From positions 20,199,073-20,263,072 of the forward strand of contig CM066912.1 in NCBI GenBank assembly GCA_033964015.1: a stretch of DNA of 64,000 nucleotides, given 5' to 3'. Made by a program: the position numbers and the translations under genes. Positions within the stretch are counted from its first letter, which is position 1; every line of letters starts with the position of its first letter. Shown here in pieces: positions 46,694 through 57,399 of the stretch. The stretch comes from Scolanthus callimorphus. Taxonomy: Eukaryota > Cnidaria > Anthozoa > Actiniaria > Edwardsiidae. Under the pieces are notes generated by a model. The model did no database searches and was not told the origin of the DNA. It worked only from the letters and a program-made list of their open reading frames with translations.

Positions 46694-47171
46694 TGTAACC
46701 GGCGAAAACGCGCGACGACTCCCGGAATCTCGGGAAGCGCCGTCGTTCCACGCGGTCTGGAAAATAGAACTAAAAAGCGAAATGAAAGGTTTGGCGCTAA
46801 CATAAGGACGCGCCTAAAACTTAAACTGAAATTAACTGAACATAACTTATCAGGATCCGCGAGCGAAGGCAACGTGAGAACAAATGATGGATGCAAGGAG
46901 TGGACTTATAAGATATTTATTACGGAACTTACGAACATAAATTACAAAACTGTTACGATACATGTGAAATTCTTTAAGGCGAAACTCTATAAACAATTCC
47001 AATCAAAACTACTAAAGCCGACAAAACTCTTACGAAACTCTAGCGAAATATCAAAAACTCTTCTGAAAACTATTGTGTCACAATTCCAAAACAACTCTAA
47101 ACATTCTTACTCAGAAACACTTGTTGCGCACAAAATCTTGTTCGAAAACTCTATACGAATACTTGAAATCC
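46694..47171 (-). repeat. LTR-like block Y'3
   Basis: Y'-type start, followed by W. It is the 3' LTR partner of Y3 in minus orientation. Confidence 0.75.
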
Positions 47172-48731
47172 TAAAGCTGATCTATCTTTCCGAAAATACT
47201 TACAACGGAGAACAGAGCACAGCTTACACTCAAGACTTTAGCCGGCCGGGGCAAAGCCCCGACTCTTGTTGACTGTCCCTGCTTTGCGACTTCTCAGCTT
47301 TGCTCTTCTTCAATCTCTCTCTCTAGCAACCTAAATCTGCGTATTTATACCAGCTATCACTAACGAGCTTGTAATAGAAATTCATGAAACAAAACTTAAA
47401 ACGCGTTCCGTCCTTGCTAAATTTCCGGTCAACAACAAAGGAACTATTTACCTACTTAGCGGCAATTTGCGCAATTAGGAAATTAGCGGCAGCCATTACA
47501 CTGCAGACTGCGCACACAACGGAAGAAGATAACAACGCCTACTTCTCCCTTGTGCTGATACAAAAAAGTAATAATTCTAAAGTCCTCTTTCTGAGTTTTG
47601 CGAACTTAAAATCACTGAAAAGTGATCTGGTCACATTCGCCACCTCTTTTGTTCTACTCGTCCTCGAGCGAACTAAACTAAAGTCAAAATCCAGCTATAA
47701 AGGAACCAAAAATGACAAGTCCTTGTTTATCTAACTCCCGCATCATACTATAGCATCATACCATCGGTACAGTTCTTTGTTTGATGTCGTGTAACTCCTC
47801 GGCACTTTTACCCGCACCACACTTAGTCCAACTCTTGATCTGTGCCTTGACTTCTTCACTCTTTTCTTGGCTTGCGACGAAATTGTTCATCAATAAAGTG
47901 CGGTCTTGTCCGCCAGTGGTTCCGTTTAGAACACCACAAACTCTTATTGGAACGCACGCCACCACGCCATTCAGTTCCTCGCAATCCCCTTGATACTCGA
48001 TCACGCCATCCTCTTGGAAAACCTTTAAACGTAAAGTCCTTGTGTGAATCATATTTGCGACAGCAGCTCGGTCCTGGACGTATCTTAGCACACATTCTCC
48101 TAGTGGCTACTTTACTGAATTCGCCGGGCCCTGGCGAATCCTAGAACACTATATATAGTTAGACCCCTGCTAACTACCAAATACCACAGCTAGACTCCTG
48201 CTAACCATGCAACGCCAGCTCTCTCCCGCCGTATTGAAACAACCAGTGGAATAGGTACTTCTCCCAGAGGGAAATCTTGCCGTCGGCAGAGGTGCTACTA
48301 CTATACGAGACCTCGTGTGAGTGACTCGCCATTTTAACCCCAATGGACAAGTGCTATCTCCGTAGACCCTCTCACAGCCATCATTCCCGTACTTCTTCCA
48401 CTCAAGTCGCTTGTATCGCCATCAGGAACATGAAGGTGGCGTTTGCCATCGCTTTTCTTGGTCCCGATCGTACAAGGGTGTCCCAAAACTTCAGAGCTGT
48501 AATCGTTTCCAGATTCTCCTACTGTTCTGTCTCGTTTGAGCTTCACGTATCATTCCTGTCTTGGTCCGGTTGGTCGTGCATTATTGGTCACACGAATCAG
48601 CGTGTCTCGTCGTGCCTTTCATGTTAAGCGTGCGTTCTCTCCCGTTGTAAGAAACCTAACCTAAATGGAAATCTAAATCCTAATAAAAACCTAAGCCACA
48701 AAACACTTGCACCCCACTCCTGGTACCAAAA
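47172..48731 (-). repeat. Array block W2-X3 (internal region)
   Basis: Nearly identical to 40540-42100. Differences are single-base indels, for example the length of the G run near 47245. Confidence 0.8.
47756..48091 (-). CDS. Gag-like? ORF of array, copy 3
   Basis: A 111-codon frame identical to copy 2 up to CGAGK, then AEELHDIKQRTVPMV. Copies 2 and 3 agree through the shared part, so recent duplication rather than selection may explain conservation. No domain recognised. Confidence 0.4.
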   Translation of the reverse strand: MLRYVQDRAAVANMIHTRTLRLKVFQEDGVIEYQGDCEELNGVVACVPIRVCGVLNGTTGGQDRTLLMNNFVASQEKSEEVKAQIKSWTKCGAGKSAEELHDIKQRTVPMV

Positions 48732-49205
48732 TGTAACCTGCGAAAACGCGCGACGACTCCCCGAATCTCGGGAAGCGCCGTCGATCCACGCGGTTAAGAA
48801 ACTAAAACTAAAAAAACGAAATGAAAGGTTTGGCGCTAACATAAGGACGCGCCTAAAACTTAAACTGAAATTAACTGAACATAAAACTTATCAGTATCCG
48901 CGAGCGAAGGCAACGTGAGAACAAATGATGGATGCAAGGAGTGGACTTATAAGATATTTATTACGGAACTTACGAACATAAATTACTGTTACGATACATG
49001 TGAAATTCTTTAAGGCGAAACTCTATAAACAATTCTAATCAAAACTACTAAAGCCGACAAAACTCTTACGAAACTCTAGCGAAATATCAAAACTCTTCTG
49101 AAAACTATTGTGTCACAATTCCAAACAACTCTAAACATTCTTACTCAGAAACACTTGTTGCGCACAAAATCTTGTTCGAAAACTCTATACGAATACTTGA
49201 AATCC
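48732..49205 (-). repeat. LTR-like block Y3
   Basis: Y-type, with the shared 6-bp deletion. It would be the 5' LTR of the minus-strand element Y3-X3-W2-Y'3. Confidence 0.75.
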
Positions 49206-49451
49206 TAAAGCTGATCTATCTTTCCGAAAATACTTACAACGGAGAACAGAGCACAGCTTACACTCAGACTTTAGCCGGCCGGGGGCAAAGCCCCGACTCT
49301 TGTTGACTGTCTCTGCTTTGCGACTTCTCAGCTTTGCTCTTCTTCAATCTCTCTCTCTAGCAACCTAAATCTGCGTATTTATACCAGCTATCACTAACGA
49401 GCTTGTAATAGAAATTCATGAAACAAAACTTAAAAACGCTTTCCGTCCTTG
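49206..49451 (-). repeat. Array block W3 (truncated)
   Basis: Matches 40540-40790, then breaks at CCGTCCTTG into single-copy sequence. This is the right boundary of the array. Confidence 0.75.
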
Positions 49452-49464
49452 GAGGTTCTATGCA

Positions 49465-49585
49465 TAAAACTGCATGCCTTACTGTCTTAGCATGCATGTC
49501 TCATGCATTACATGCATGAACTCATACATGACAAATCTTAAACATGCATGTGGCATGCATGCCTCATGCATGTCACATGCATGTT
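49465..49585. repeat. CATGCATG-rich patch
   Basis: At least ten ATGCAT cores in 120 bp, including GCATGCATG and CATGCATGT, at irregular spacing. It directly follows the array's right boundary. Confidence 0.7.
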
Positions 49586-49984
49586 TTGTTTAGACGGAAG
49601 CTTATATTCCACTGAAGAATTGTTTTCGGAAAGAATGAGAATTTATAAGTTTAAGCTGCTACGACGGCAACGGGAACGACAACGTCTCACTAAACTTTGT
49701 GTACGCGTTTGCTCACATTTCTCAACATTCATCAATAGTTTGGAATTTTCCTTTGTATTCTAACGTCGATAACAGCAAAATCGCATCCATTTTCAAACAC
49801 ATCAAACAAAAATACAGCAAAATCGCCAACAACGTCCTCGTTCTCGCCAGAGCGTGAAACAGAGCAGTTTCACGTTCCAGTTTAGGAGAAAAACAGTTGA
49901 AATGCATTTGATTTTATGGATTTGCACGTGCAGGCATTGTACTCTATAATCAAGTGTATTGTTATTTGCCGTTGCCGTTTTCGT

Positions 49985-50590
49985 TGCAGTTCTCGCAGAT
50001 TAAAGTCACATGTAGGGACGGGAGGTAGTAGCAGGGCGTGGCCATAGGAGCTGGTTTGGACGTATGGAACAGGCTGAATTTGCTTATCCTTAATGGCTAG
50101 ATTGTTTCTCATTTTATATAGCAACGATAGGCATGCCCATGCTCTGCGAGATTCCAGAGTGTCCCAACCGAGGTCTGACAGCATATCTGTTACGCTATCT
50201 GTTCTCTCATAGCGCCTTAGGACCAATCTCGCAGCTCTCCTTTGAACCATCTCTACCGATCCAATGTTCTTAGTTGTGTAGGGGTCCCATACAGTGCTAC
50301 AATACTCCAGTATTGTATTATGAGCGAGTTGTAAGCTGTTTCCTTTGTTAAAGGAGGGCAGCGCCACAAGATGCGTTTGCAGAGGAGACCCAACGTCTTG
50401 TTTGCTTTAGATGTCACATTGTTTACATGAGTGTTCCATCGGAGATCGCCTTGACAAGTGGACACTGAGGTACTTTGTGGTATCTAAAGGTTTGAGAACT
50501 TGGCCATGAAGAATGTAATTAAACATGCCTGCTTACTGCTCCTCGTGACTCTAACAGTATTACATTTAGTTGCGTTGAACTCCATCCTCA
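49985..50590 (-). pseudogene. LINE reverse transcriptase C-terminal fragment
   Basis: The minus strand reads MEFNATKCNTVRVTR, then after frame changes GDLRWNTHVNNVTSKANKTL and KETAYNSLI, then LEYCSTVWDPYTTKNI, MVQRRAARLVLRRYERTDSV and LGWDTLESRRA. This is the thumb and post-RT region typical of CR1/Jockey-group non-LTR elements. It lacks the catalytic YxDD palm, is 5' truncated near 50600 and has frameshifts near 50325 and 50470. It is a dead fragment. Confidence 0.8.
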
Positions 50591-50639
50591 AATACTGAAT
50601 TTGTTAATCTTGTCATTCGCCTTCTTCGCTTTTGGAAAA

Positions 50640-50800
50640 GACACCTCAATTCAAAACCGTATGTTCCGATTACCAAAAATCATTTATGAATGTACTTTTG
50701 CTTACAATCCGACAAATGAACAGCCATTCCGAATTCAAAACAATGGCAAATTCAAAACGATGCCGATTACAAAACAATACCGAATTGGAGGGAAGCCGAA
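50640..50800. repeat. Degenerate short-period repeat
   Basis: Repeated variants of TTCAAAAC, CCGATTAC and CCGAATT at about 20-bp spacing. It may be an old minisatellite. Confidence 0.4.
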
Positions 50801-51000
50801 TATGTTTCAATTTCATAATAAATGCACAAATTTGAATGTCGAATGAACAGTGTTCAACCTTGGATGTGCAATATTGAATGTTGCATTTTCCACGCGTAGC
50901 AAAAATGCAAAATGTCGATTTGAAAAAGCGAGCATTGAATTTTTGCGGCAATGGAACTCCATAGCTAGGCGCTTACTTGCCTTTCCAGCAACTTCCAAAT

Positions 51001-51045
51001 TAGGGACGGACCATTTGATTTTGATTGGGGGAATGGCAATTTTTT
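51001..51045. mobile_element. Left end of a GGCCGACCATTT-type MITE
   Basis: GGGACGGACCATTTGATTTT followed by a G run, similar to the left end at 61966. The partner end was not found. Confidence 0.4.
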
Positions 51046-51049
51046 TTTT

Positions 51050-51420
51050 TTGCTCTGCACTAAAGAACAACACCTTCATCTCCATAACGCAAGTATGAAC
51101 TTCAACGCTCTCTCTGTATATCAACTCCCTTGTAACTTAATCTCAGAACTCCTCGAGGTTGGACTTGGGAAATGTCCTCCCTCTCTTACCATCAAGCTGG
51201 AACTGTTCTCGCGTGACCATGTTACGTATATTCAATGGTCACCCAACAAGGCTGATGACAAAACATTACAACTACTACAACTCACTGACGTTCTTGCCAA
51301 CTCCTAAGCTCAACAAGTCCGTTCTCCAATCTATGGATGACACTTATCAGCGCCTCGATGGACGCACCGCAAACAAATTGAACAGTATAACCACGACATT
51401 AACGTAACCATCCTTACTTT
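51050..51420 (+). pseudogene. Unrecognised coding-like segment
   Basis: Two overlapping plus frames together read NLISELLEVGLGKCPPSL, then TPKLNKSVLQSMDDTYQRLD and GRTANKLNSITTTLT. The composition is protein-like, but the family is not recognised. It lies upstream of, and may belong to, an old retroelement. A frameshift near 51290 separates the two parts. Confidence 0.3.
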
Positions 51421-51699
51421 ATGTTGCTTCAGTTGCCCTAGCCATCGCTCTTAGTCTTAGTCTCTCCTTCTCTCAGTTCTCCTGCGTAAAGTTGCTATCT
51501 GCCAACTGCCACGTGACCCTTAGCCTAGCTCAGCCGCCACGAAACAATTGAGCTCAAAATTTGTGTCGACTGTTACGCACCTCTAGGCGCCAACACGGCA
51601 GACTGAACACTAAATCATCACTTTCCACCCTCCACAGCATGCCTCCATCCATACCAGACCGGGCGTAGACGTCGTCGTCGCCGGACACCTCGGGACCAA

Positions 51700-51918
51700 T
51701 TGCGCAGTATCCGCCACCAGCAATGGTGGATTCGGTCATTGGCGAACAGATGCCTCATATGTAGAGACGAGGGGCGAAGTATACGGTTGCCTTCTGTGGC
51801 GTGTGGGTCCACGAACTTTGAATCTTGGGTACCGCACGTATCACTAAGGTCAAATCCTTGCTTCTGCCTCTTCTGCGCAAGGGGGCTACGTGTAGGGTTC
51901 GTTATGAGACCCTCTTAG
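51700..51918 (+). pseudogene. Cysteine-rich unrecognised segment
   Basis: A 72-codon frame with CLICRDEG, VACGSTNFESWVPHVSL and SNPCFCLFCARG: four or five cysteines in CxxC-like spacing, suggesting a zinc-binding nucleic-acid domain. It could be a gag or uncharacterised element protein. Neighbouring frames contain stops. Confidence 0.3.
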
Positions 51919-52051
51919 ATAGGGCGATCGTAGAGAGGGCGGGCAGCAGCTATACTGGTCGGTATCATTGGAAGGCTCACGATCACCATCACTACCTCGG
52001 ATTTCTTCCAAGAAGATGGAAACACTGAACAGAAGTCAAGAGCGATCTATT

Positions 52052-52815
52052 TGTCAAGAGAAAGATTTCGACAATTATCAGCAAATTTCGAAATCGTCTC
52101 TTTTCCTAGTTTCAAATTCATCAAAATATTCATAACCCTAATGGGATCGTGTAAACTACACACTACCAATACAACACCTCAGGGAAACTTTAATTTCCTG
52201 GCCTCAATAGCCATTCACGGCAAAAGCACAGGTGGTATCACACCATATTTCCCAACGAAGGTCAAAACTTAGCAACGGTCTTTCTCTTGGCATTATTCTA
52301 GTGTATCCTGAACGCTTATTAATAACAACAACCTTCCAGTGAAATATATCTTTCTAAAAGAGTAGGTTTATGTTTGACTCGGAAAATCCTAAAGGTTCTT
52401 GGATATTTGGAATATATCTATTTCACATGTTATTACGCCCTTTGTTCAAGTTACAGTGAGTCATCCGAAACTAACAGGTGACTAGGCGAACAAGTCCAAC
52501 ACCTTTCTAAAACTAATCAATGACCATTGTATTCTGTATGAATCCACCTGCTAGGTCATCACATTAGCTAGGTATAAATAGAGATTGAATAGTATAGGTA
52601 AGGGAGAGAAGAAGAACTAAGAGTGAAACCAAAAGTGAGAGAGGAGGTTAGGCTCAACGCTTGAGCCTCTGGCTCTTGCTAGGCGCCTAGACCCTTCGAC
52701 TCTGGATCTTTGTACACTTGAAGATTACGCTGTAAGCTAGTCTTTTAGTCGCGCTCTCTTGAATAAACCTCTGAACTGTACCTACTGGCCTCCTGTCAAG
52801 TCTACCCCCTTGACA
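52052..52815 (+). repeat. 5' LTR
   Basis: TG...CA ends. A TATA-like GGTATAAATAGAG lies near 52570 and AATAAA near 52764, in the order promoter then polyadenylation signal. A 73-codon ORF near its start (52051-52272) is duplicated in the 3' LTR and is probably not coding. Confidence 0.9.
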
Positions 52816-53011
52816 AAGTGGTGTGAGAATCCGGAAGAACTTCCCGAAGTTCTCTTCACAAGATCCCGGTCGTCGACCTGCAATATTACAGAAATCCAGA
52901 CAACATGGTTCCAACATCAGCTCCCGCGTTTTCCATTTGACCACGACCTTGGACCTTTTACCGCTAACCACCATGAAGTATGAAGACACTCAACAACCAA
53001 AGATCCAATAA
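52816..53011 (+). pseudogene. Short leader/gag-like frame
   Basis: An open frame runs from the LTR through KWCENPEELPEVLF and FPFDHDLGPFTANHHEV to a stop at 52981. An overlapping frame gives MKYEDTQQPKIQ. No gag domain is recognised, and both frames end early. Confidence 0.3.
52819..52834 (+). other. Primer-binding site
   Basis: TGGTGTGAGAATCCGG begins 3 nt after the LTR end. The TGG start and spacing fit a tRNA primer site; I could not name the tRNA. Confidence 0.6.
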
Positions 53012-53598
53012 CGGTGGACACCAGTCATGCTCTCCCATACAGAACGACGAGCTCTTTGTCAAGATCATGAATGTAGCGATCCTTTCAAGAACTAACGCTT
53101 TCTGCGATGCAGAAACCACATATCCTTCAAGGTACTGCTACTATATAGACACATTCGCAGAATTTAAACATTAGAGCATTTAAGAACCTTATCACAAATC
53201 CAAAATTTTCTTTTCCAAATATGCTTTCAAATATTTCAATTTTCTTAACAAACCAGCTTTCATTGTTCTTTCCATTTCATCAAATTCGACAAATTCCTTG
53301 CTATTCACAATTGACATCAGTATAACATGTCCGAAAACTTCAAAGTCCGTATTTTGATTGGGCCAAAGGCCATATATTACATAGGTTGGCAGTAATCCTT
53401 TCTTATTACCCAATTATTGACGTTGACGAAAATAATCGCGTCTAGCTTCAAGCACGTAAAGATATCAATATTATTATTATTGTTGCTCGATTTTTATTGC
53501 CCCGGTCGAGTCGAAGATTAGGCATGGAGTCAAAGTAGGTTATAAGTCGTACAAAATGCAGCCTTTGCCCTGAAAATGAGGTGCTGGTCACACTTCAC

Positions 53599-53697
53599 GG
53601 TGATTCCGTTACTAGTTAGACAACTGAATGAACAAACACCGATTCCACTTGGACGGTGATTCCGTTAATAATTAGAACTGAATGAACCCCACCGATA
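53599..53697. repeat. Direct repeat, two copies of about 35 bp
   Basis: ACGGTGATTCCGTTA followed by TTAGA and CTGAATGAAC occurs twice, about 62 bp apart, inside the LTR element. Confidence 0.7.
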
Positions 53698-54256
53698 AGA
53701 CTTGATAAGTAAGGGAACTTTGCAATTGCCATATTAAAATAATTTATAGTGTTAGTATTATTCACTGAATATTTTTCTAAAAAAAAAAAAAACTGCGAGG
53801 GGTTTCCATTTCATAACGGACTCGGACGTAAATACATATCAATCGATTTTTCTCGTTTTCTAAACAATATTTACAAACATGTTCCTACTTCAATGGTTAA
53901 CAAATTGATCTCGATCTTTTGGAGTATCTCACATTGGTAGTTAAATTGGCACATTGATCAAGCTCTGAACGAAAGAGAAATAACAGTTAAACATGAATGA
54001 CGACATGCTCTCGTGTATTTTTTTAATATCAGGTTCTATGGAATTTTTTCAATCGAGTTATTGAACGATTAACTTAATCTTTTCACAAAGATTTCAATTT
54101 GTCTATTCACTGAGACAGTATTTTGGCCATGATAAGGATATTATTTGCCTATTGTTCTATATTCTTGCGAATGTCAATTCATCCACGGAAACCACCAGCA
54201 ACTAAACCACTCCAAGGCTAACACACCCATATTTCAAGAATGTCCTCAACATCTGA

Positions 54257-54652
54257 AGACAAAGGACCCACATCACCAAGATAGCTGCTTACGGGATCAA
54301 TACAAGGAACTATTACAATGAACTGATTGCTCTATGGAATCTCTTGGACATTAACTTATCTTCCAAGATAAGCGGAACTTTTACTATTGTCATGGACTTT
54401 ATCTATAATATTATTGCAACATCTATATTGTCGGCGTATTTACGCATTTTTATCTTTGCCAGTTTTCAATATTATCAATTTTGTGATCGTCCATTTAAAT
54501 TTCCATTCATCCAATTTAACTCTAATCAATTTTCAATTTTGCTTCGCTTAGGCACTTGGCTACATTTCGCTTTCGCTATAATATTTATCTTTCAACAAAT
54601 ATTTAACTTAACCAAAAAAAAAAACAGTTCTAGAAAAAAAAAAAGTCTTTAG
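54257..54652 (+). CDS. Hydrophobic ORF near 3' end of LTR element
   Basis: The frame is open from the codon after TGA at 54254 to the stop ending at 54652. It reads THITKIAAYGINTRNYYNEL, then membrane-like segments FTIVMDFIYNIIATSILSAY and WLHFAFAIIFIFQQIF, and a lysine-rich tail KKKNSSRKKK. There is no ATG before the first hydrophobic stretch. The position before the purine tract is where envelope-like ORFs sit in some Gypsy elements, but nothing identifies it as one. Confidence 0.35.
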   Translation, partial: RQRTHITKIAAYGINTRNYYNELIALWNLLDINLSSKISGTFTIVMDFIYNIIATSILSAYLRIFIFASFQYYQFCDRPFKFPFIQFNSNQFSILLRLGTWLHFAFAIIFIFQQIFNLTKKKNSSRKKKSL

Positions 54653-54683
54653 GAAAAATTCTCACGAGAATTTTTAATTTCGC

Positions 54684-54693
54684 AGGGGGGTGA
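54684..54693 (+). other. Polypurine tract
   Basis: AGGGGGGTGA immediately precedes the 3' LTR, as expected for the plus-strand primer. Confidence 0.75.
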
Positions 54694-55459
54694 TGTCAAG
54701 AGAAAGATTTCGACAATTATCAGCAAATTTCGAAATCGTCTCTTTTCCTAGTTTCAAATTCATCAAAATATTCATAACCCTAATGGGATCGTGTAAACTA
54801 CACACTACCAATACAACACCTCAGGGAAACTTTAATTTCCTGGCCTCAATAGCCATTCACGGCAAAAGCACAGGTGGTATCACACCATATTTCCCAACGA
54901 AGGTCAAAACTTAGCAACGGTCTTTCTCTTGGCATTATTCTAGTGTATCCTGAACGCTTATTAATAACAACAACCTTCCAGTGAAATATATCTTTCTAAA
55001 AGAGTAGGTTTATGTTTGACTCGGAAAATCCTAAAGGTTCTTGGATATTTGGAATATATCTATTTCACATGTTATTACGCCCTTTGTTCAAGTTACAGTG
55101 AGTCATCCGAAACTAACAGGTGACTAGGCGAACAAGTCCAACACCTTTCTAAAACTAATCAATGACCATTGTATTCTGTATGAATCCACCTGCTAGGTCA
55201 TCACATTAGCTAGGTATAAATAGAGATTGAATAGTATAGGTAAGGGAGAGAAGAAGAACTAAGAGTGAAACCAAAAGTGAGAGAGGAGGTTAGGGCTCAA
55301 CGCTTGAGCCTCTGGCTCTTGCTAGGCGCCTGGACCCTTCGACTCTGGATCTTTGTAGACTTGAAGATTGGCCTGTAAGCTACTCTTTTAGTCGTGCTCA
55401 CTCTGAATAAAACTCTGAACTACATCTACTGGCCTCCTGTCAAGTCTACCCCCTTGACA
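54694..55459 (+). repeat. 3' LTR
   Basis: Nearly identical to the 5' LTR. Roughly a dozen differences are concentrated in the last 120 bp, for example GTGCTCACTC here against GCGCTCTCT. Confidence 0.9.
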
Positions 55460-55463
55460 TATT

Positions 55464-56095
55464 TATCAGCTCTGTCACGACTGTTAGTCATGATAAGCAG
55501 GGCATCCTTAGATATTCAAGGAAGGGAATTACTCCATTATTGAACTAACAGCTGCTGGTTTCCATGATCTACGGAAATGATTACCCTTTGGTTACCCCGT
55601 TGTCGCATATCAGTCCGCCGTGAAATAATGAAAACTGGAATTATTCTTTTGTTTCACGCTTGAGTGATACGACAGAACGACAGAAAAGACTATATGGAAA
55701 ATAGGCTTAACGGCTTACAATATGCTTTGAGTAGGATTCGCGAGTTTCAGCATTTTGTATCCCTTTATTTTCCTTGAACAGTTGAGCAGTTGTTGTCTCT
55801 ATTTTTGCTGCATCTTAGAAATCAGGCTGTGAACACTTTGATTACCTGTTACCTAGTATACACCACTAGATCTCAGGCTCGTCTTTGTAATGGGAGTCAG
55901 AATGTGAAGCCTTATAACCACTGTACTACCGTTCAAACAAGTTCAGTTTCTCCATTATGGTTTTGGGCTACGCTGCTTCGAACGCTGCTGTATAGTTGTA
56001 ATCAGTATGCTCCTCTTGTATATAGTTCTTTTTACCACGCCCCATATAGAAATCAACCGTTTTTATGTTTGTAAATTCAGTTGTTGTAGCAAGCA
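55464..56095. other. No supported gene
   Basis: One 94-codon plus-strand ORF (55790-56074) without a recognisable domain. The rest is unremarkable. Confidence 0.4.
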
Positions 56096-56097
56096 TG

Positions 56098-56123
56098 GGT
56101 TAGGTTAGGTTTAGGGTTTAGGT
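56098..56123. repeat. Telomere-like degenerate repeat
   Basis: GGTTAGGTTAGGTTTAGGGT: TTAGG/TTAGGG-like units, about four. Too short to be a functional telomere. Confidence 0.6.
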
Positions 56124-56247
56124 TCAATCAGACTTTTCTAAACACAGTTTCATCATCCTGATACCCATCCTGAGATCCATCATCCTGATTCATCCTATCA
56201 ACAGTGCAGCAATTATCCTATATATATCCTTCACAGCTTCAGAGTCC

Positions 56248-56466
56248 CTAAGGGCGTGCATACTTTCGTATTTGTTGACCTTCTCTTTTCTTCCTCTTAA
56301 ATATTTGTTTTCGTTTGCTCTTAGTTGGGAACATAGCGTCAAGGACTACTATTCGGTGGTCTGAGTCGAACGGGACACTTGCACTAGGGTTTAGGTAACT
56401 CTCTCTTACCTCTTTACTTTGCAGGTACAGGGTCGGGTTGCAAAACGAAGAAAAAGAAAAGTACAC
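56248..56466 (-). pseudogene. LINE endonuclease-domain scrap (tentative)
   Basis: The minus frame contains SASVPFDSDHRIVVLDAMF followed by a Lys/Arg-rich tail. An SDHR motif before a beta strand is typical of the end of the APE-type endonuclease in non-LTR elements. The preceding NPTLYLQSKEVRESY segment recurs at about 56700-56760. Confidence 0.45.
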
Positions 56467-56775
56467 TAATTACGTCGTTGGCGCATGCGCAAAAATATAT
56501 TAATTTTAAAGCGCTACTTTTTAGTTATTTTAAAACCTACATTTAATGAGGACCTTCGTCAAGCAAAAGGGGTCAATTTGCTTTTCTCGTAGGATCACTC
56601 CTACGTTAGCACGATATTAGCATAATCTATGCTGAAGTCATTCAATGGGGGACCCTCGAGCTGCGGGATCATACAAGCTATCTGCGGGACATAGCGTGAC
56701 TACAACTCTTGGGTAACTCTCTCTTACCTCTTTACTTTGCAGGTACAGGGGGTTGCAAAAAGAAGGAAAAAGGGC
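56395..56775. repeat. Direct repeat of about 65 bp, two copies
   Basis: GTAACTCTCTCTTACCTCTT, then CTTTGCAGGTACAGGG and GGTTGCAAAA, occurs at about 56395-56460 and 56712-56765. It is probably a duplication within the decayed LINE. Confidence 0.7.
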
Positions 56776-57399
56776 ACCCCACTCTCTTTTAGGTGGTTCT
56801 GTCAAACTGATAGTCTTCTTTATAATTAATAATCTAAAAGAAATATTTCGCAAATTCTATTCTGTTTTCCGCGCGTCCGTCCGTTTTTGCTAGTCATCCT
56901 GCTGCCTTCGAAGGTAGTGAAAGTAAATTATTGGAACGCTGGCGTAAAAATTCAAAAGACGCGCTTATTAAATTAGTAATACATCTCCAGAAAACTTTCT
57001 AGGCGCCCAAAACAAAATTTCAATTGAGCATTCGATTGGAACGAAGTACAATTATTATAATTGTAAGTGTCTTTATTTCATTTCTTTGAGAAGCGAACTC
57101 TTTTGAGCAAAATAAATACAGAATGCTAATTGTATCATCCAAACAATTTTGAGGGAAATTAGATTTTGTGTTGTTACCGTGAAATGTTAAGAATGCACAT
57201 CTTTAGATGCCAGAGCAATTCTCTCACTGGAATTCGGAAACACGCTAAAGTCTAAGGTCGACTTCGCTCATCGCGCGCGGCTTTTTTGACTCATGGTTGT
57301 TATTCAAAGCACGAATGACCCACAATGCTTGGCGCCGACAGCTTGTAGGCTTTAGTCTTTGGGGGATTACAAACTTTATTGAAACCACTATATACTAAA

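Larger units (their letters stand above)
36898..49451 (-). mobile_element. Mosaic tandem array derived from an LTR retrotransposon
   Basis: Plus-strand block order: X1-Y1-Z1-Y'1-WX2-Y2-Z2-Y'2-Z3-Y'3-WX3-Y3-W3. Y and Y' (about 470-480 bp) are LTR-like, Z is about 1.83 kb and W-X about 1.56 kb. Copies are almost identical by eye. On the minus strand every Y-X junction ends in TTACA, then three nucleotides and a tRNA-Leu primer site, so transcription would run right to left. The array begins inside X and ends inside W, so no outer target duplication is visible. No reverse transcriptase is present. Confidence 0.75.
52052..55459 (+). mobile_element. Complete LTR retrotransposon without polymerase genes (non-autonomous, Gypsy-like signals)
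   Basis: LTRs of 764 and 766 bp flank an 1878-bp interior. The LTRs start TGTCAAGAG and end CCCTTGACA, and TATT flanks both ends (52048-52051, 55460-55463). The primer site is at 52819-52834 and a purine tract at about 54684-54693. A 4-bp duplication fits Gypsy-type integration. No protease, reverse transcriptase or integrase motif is visible, so mobility would need a helper. LTRs are nearly identical except near their 3' ends, suggesting fairly recent insertion. Confidence 0.9.

Noticed and set aside
52051..52272. 73-codon ORF present twice, at 52051 and 54690
   Set aside because: It lies wholly within the LTRs, so the duplication is explained by the element structure.
56098..56123. Interstitial telomere
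   Set aside because: Only about four degenerate TTAGG(G) units; too short and irregular.
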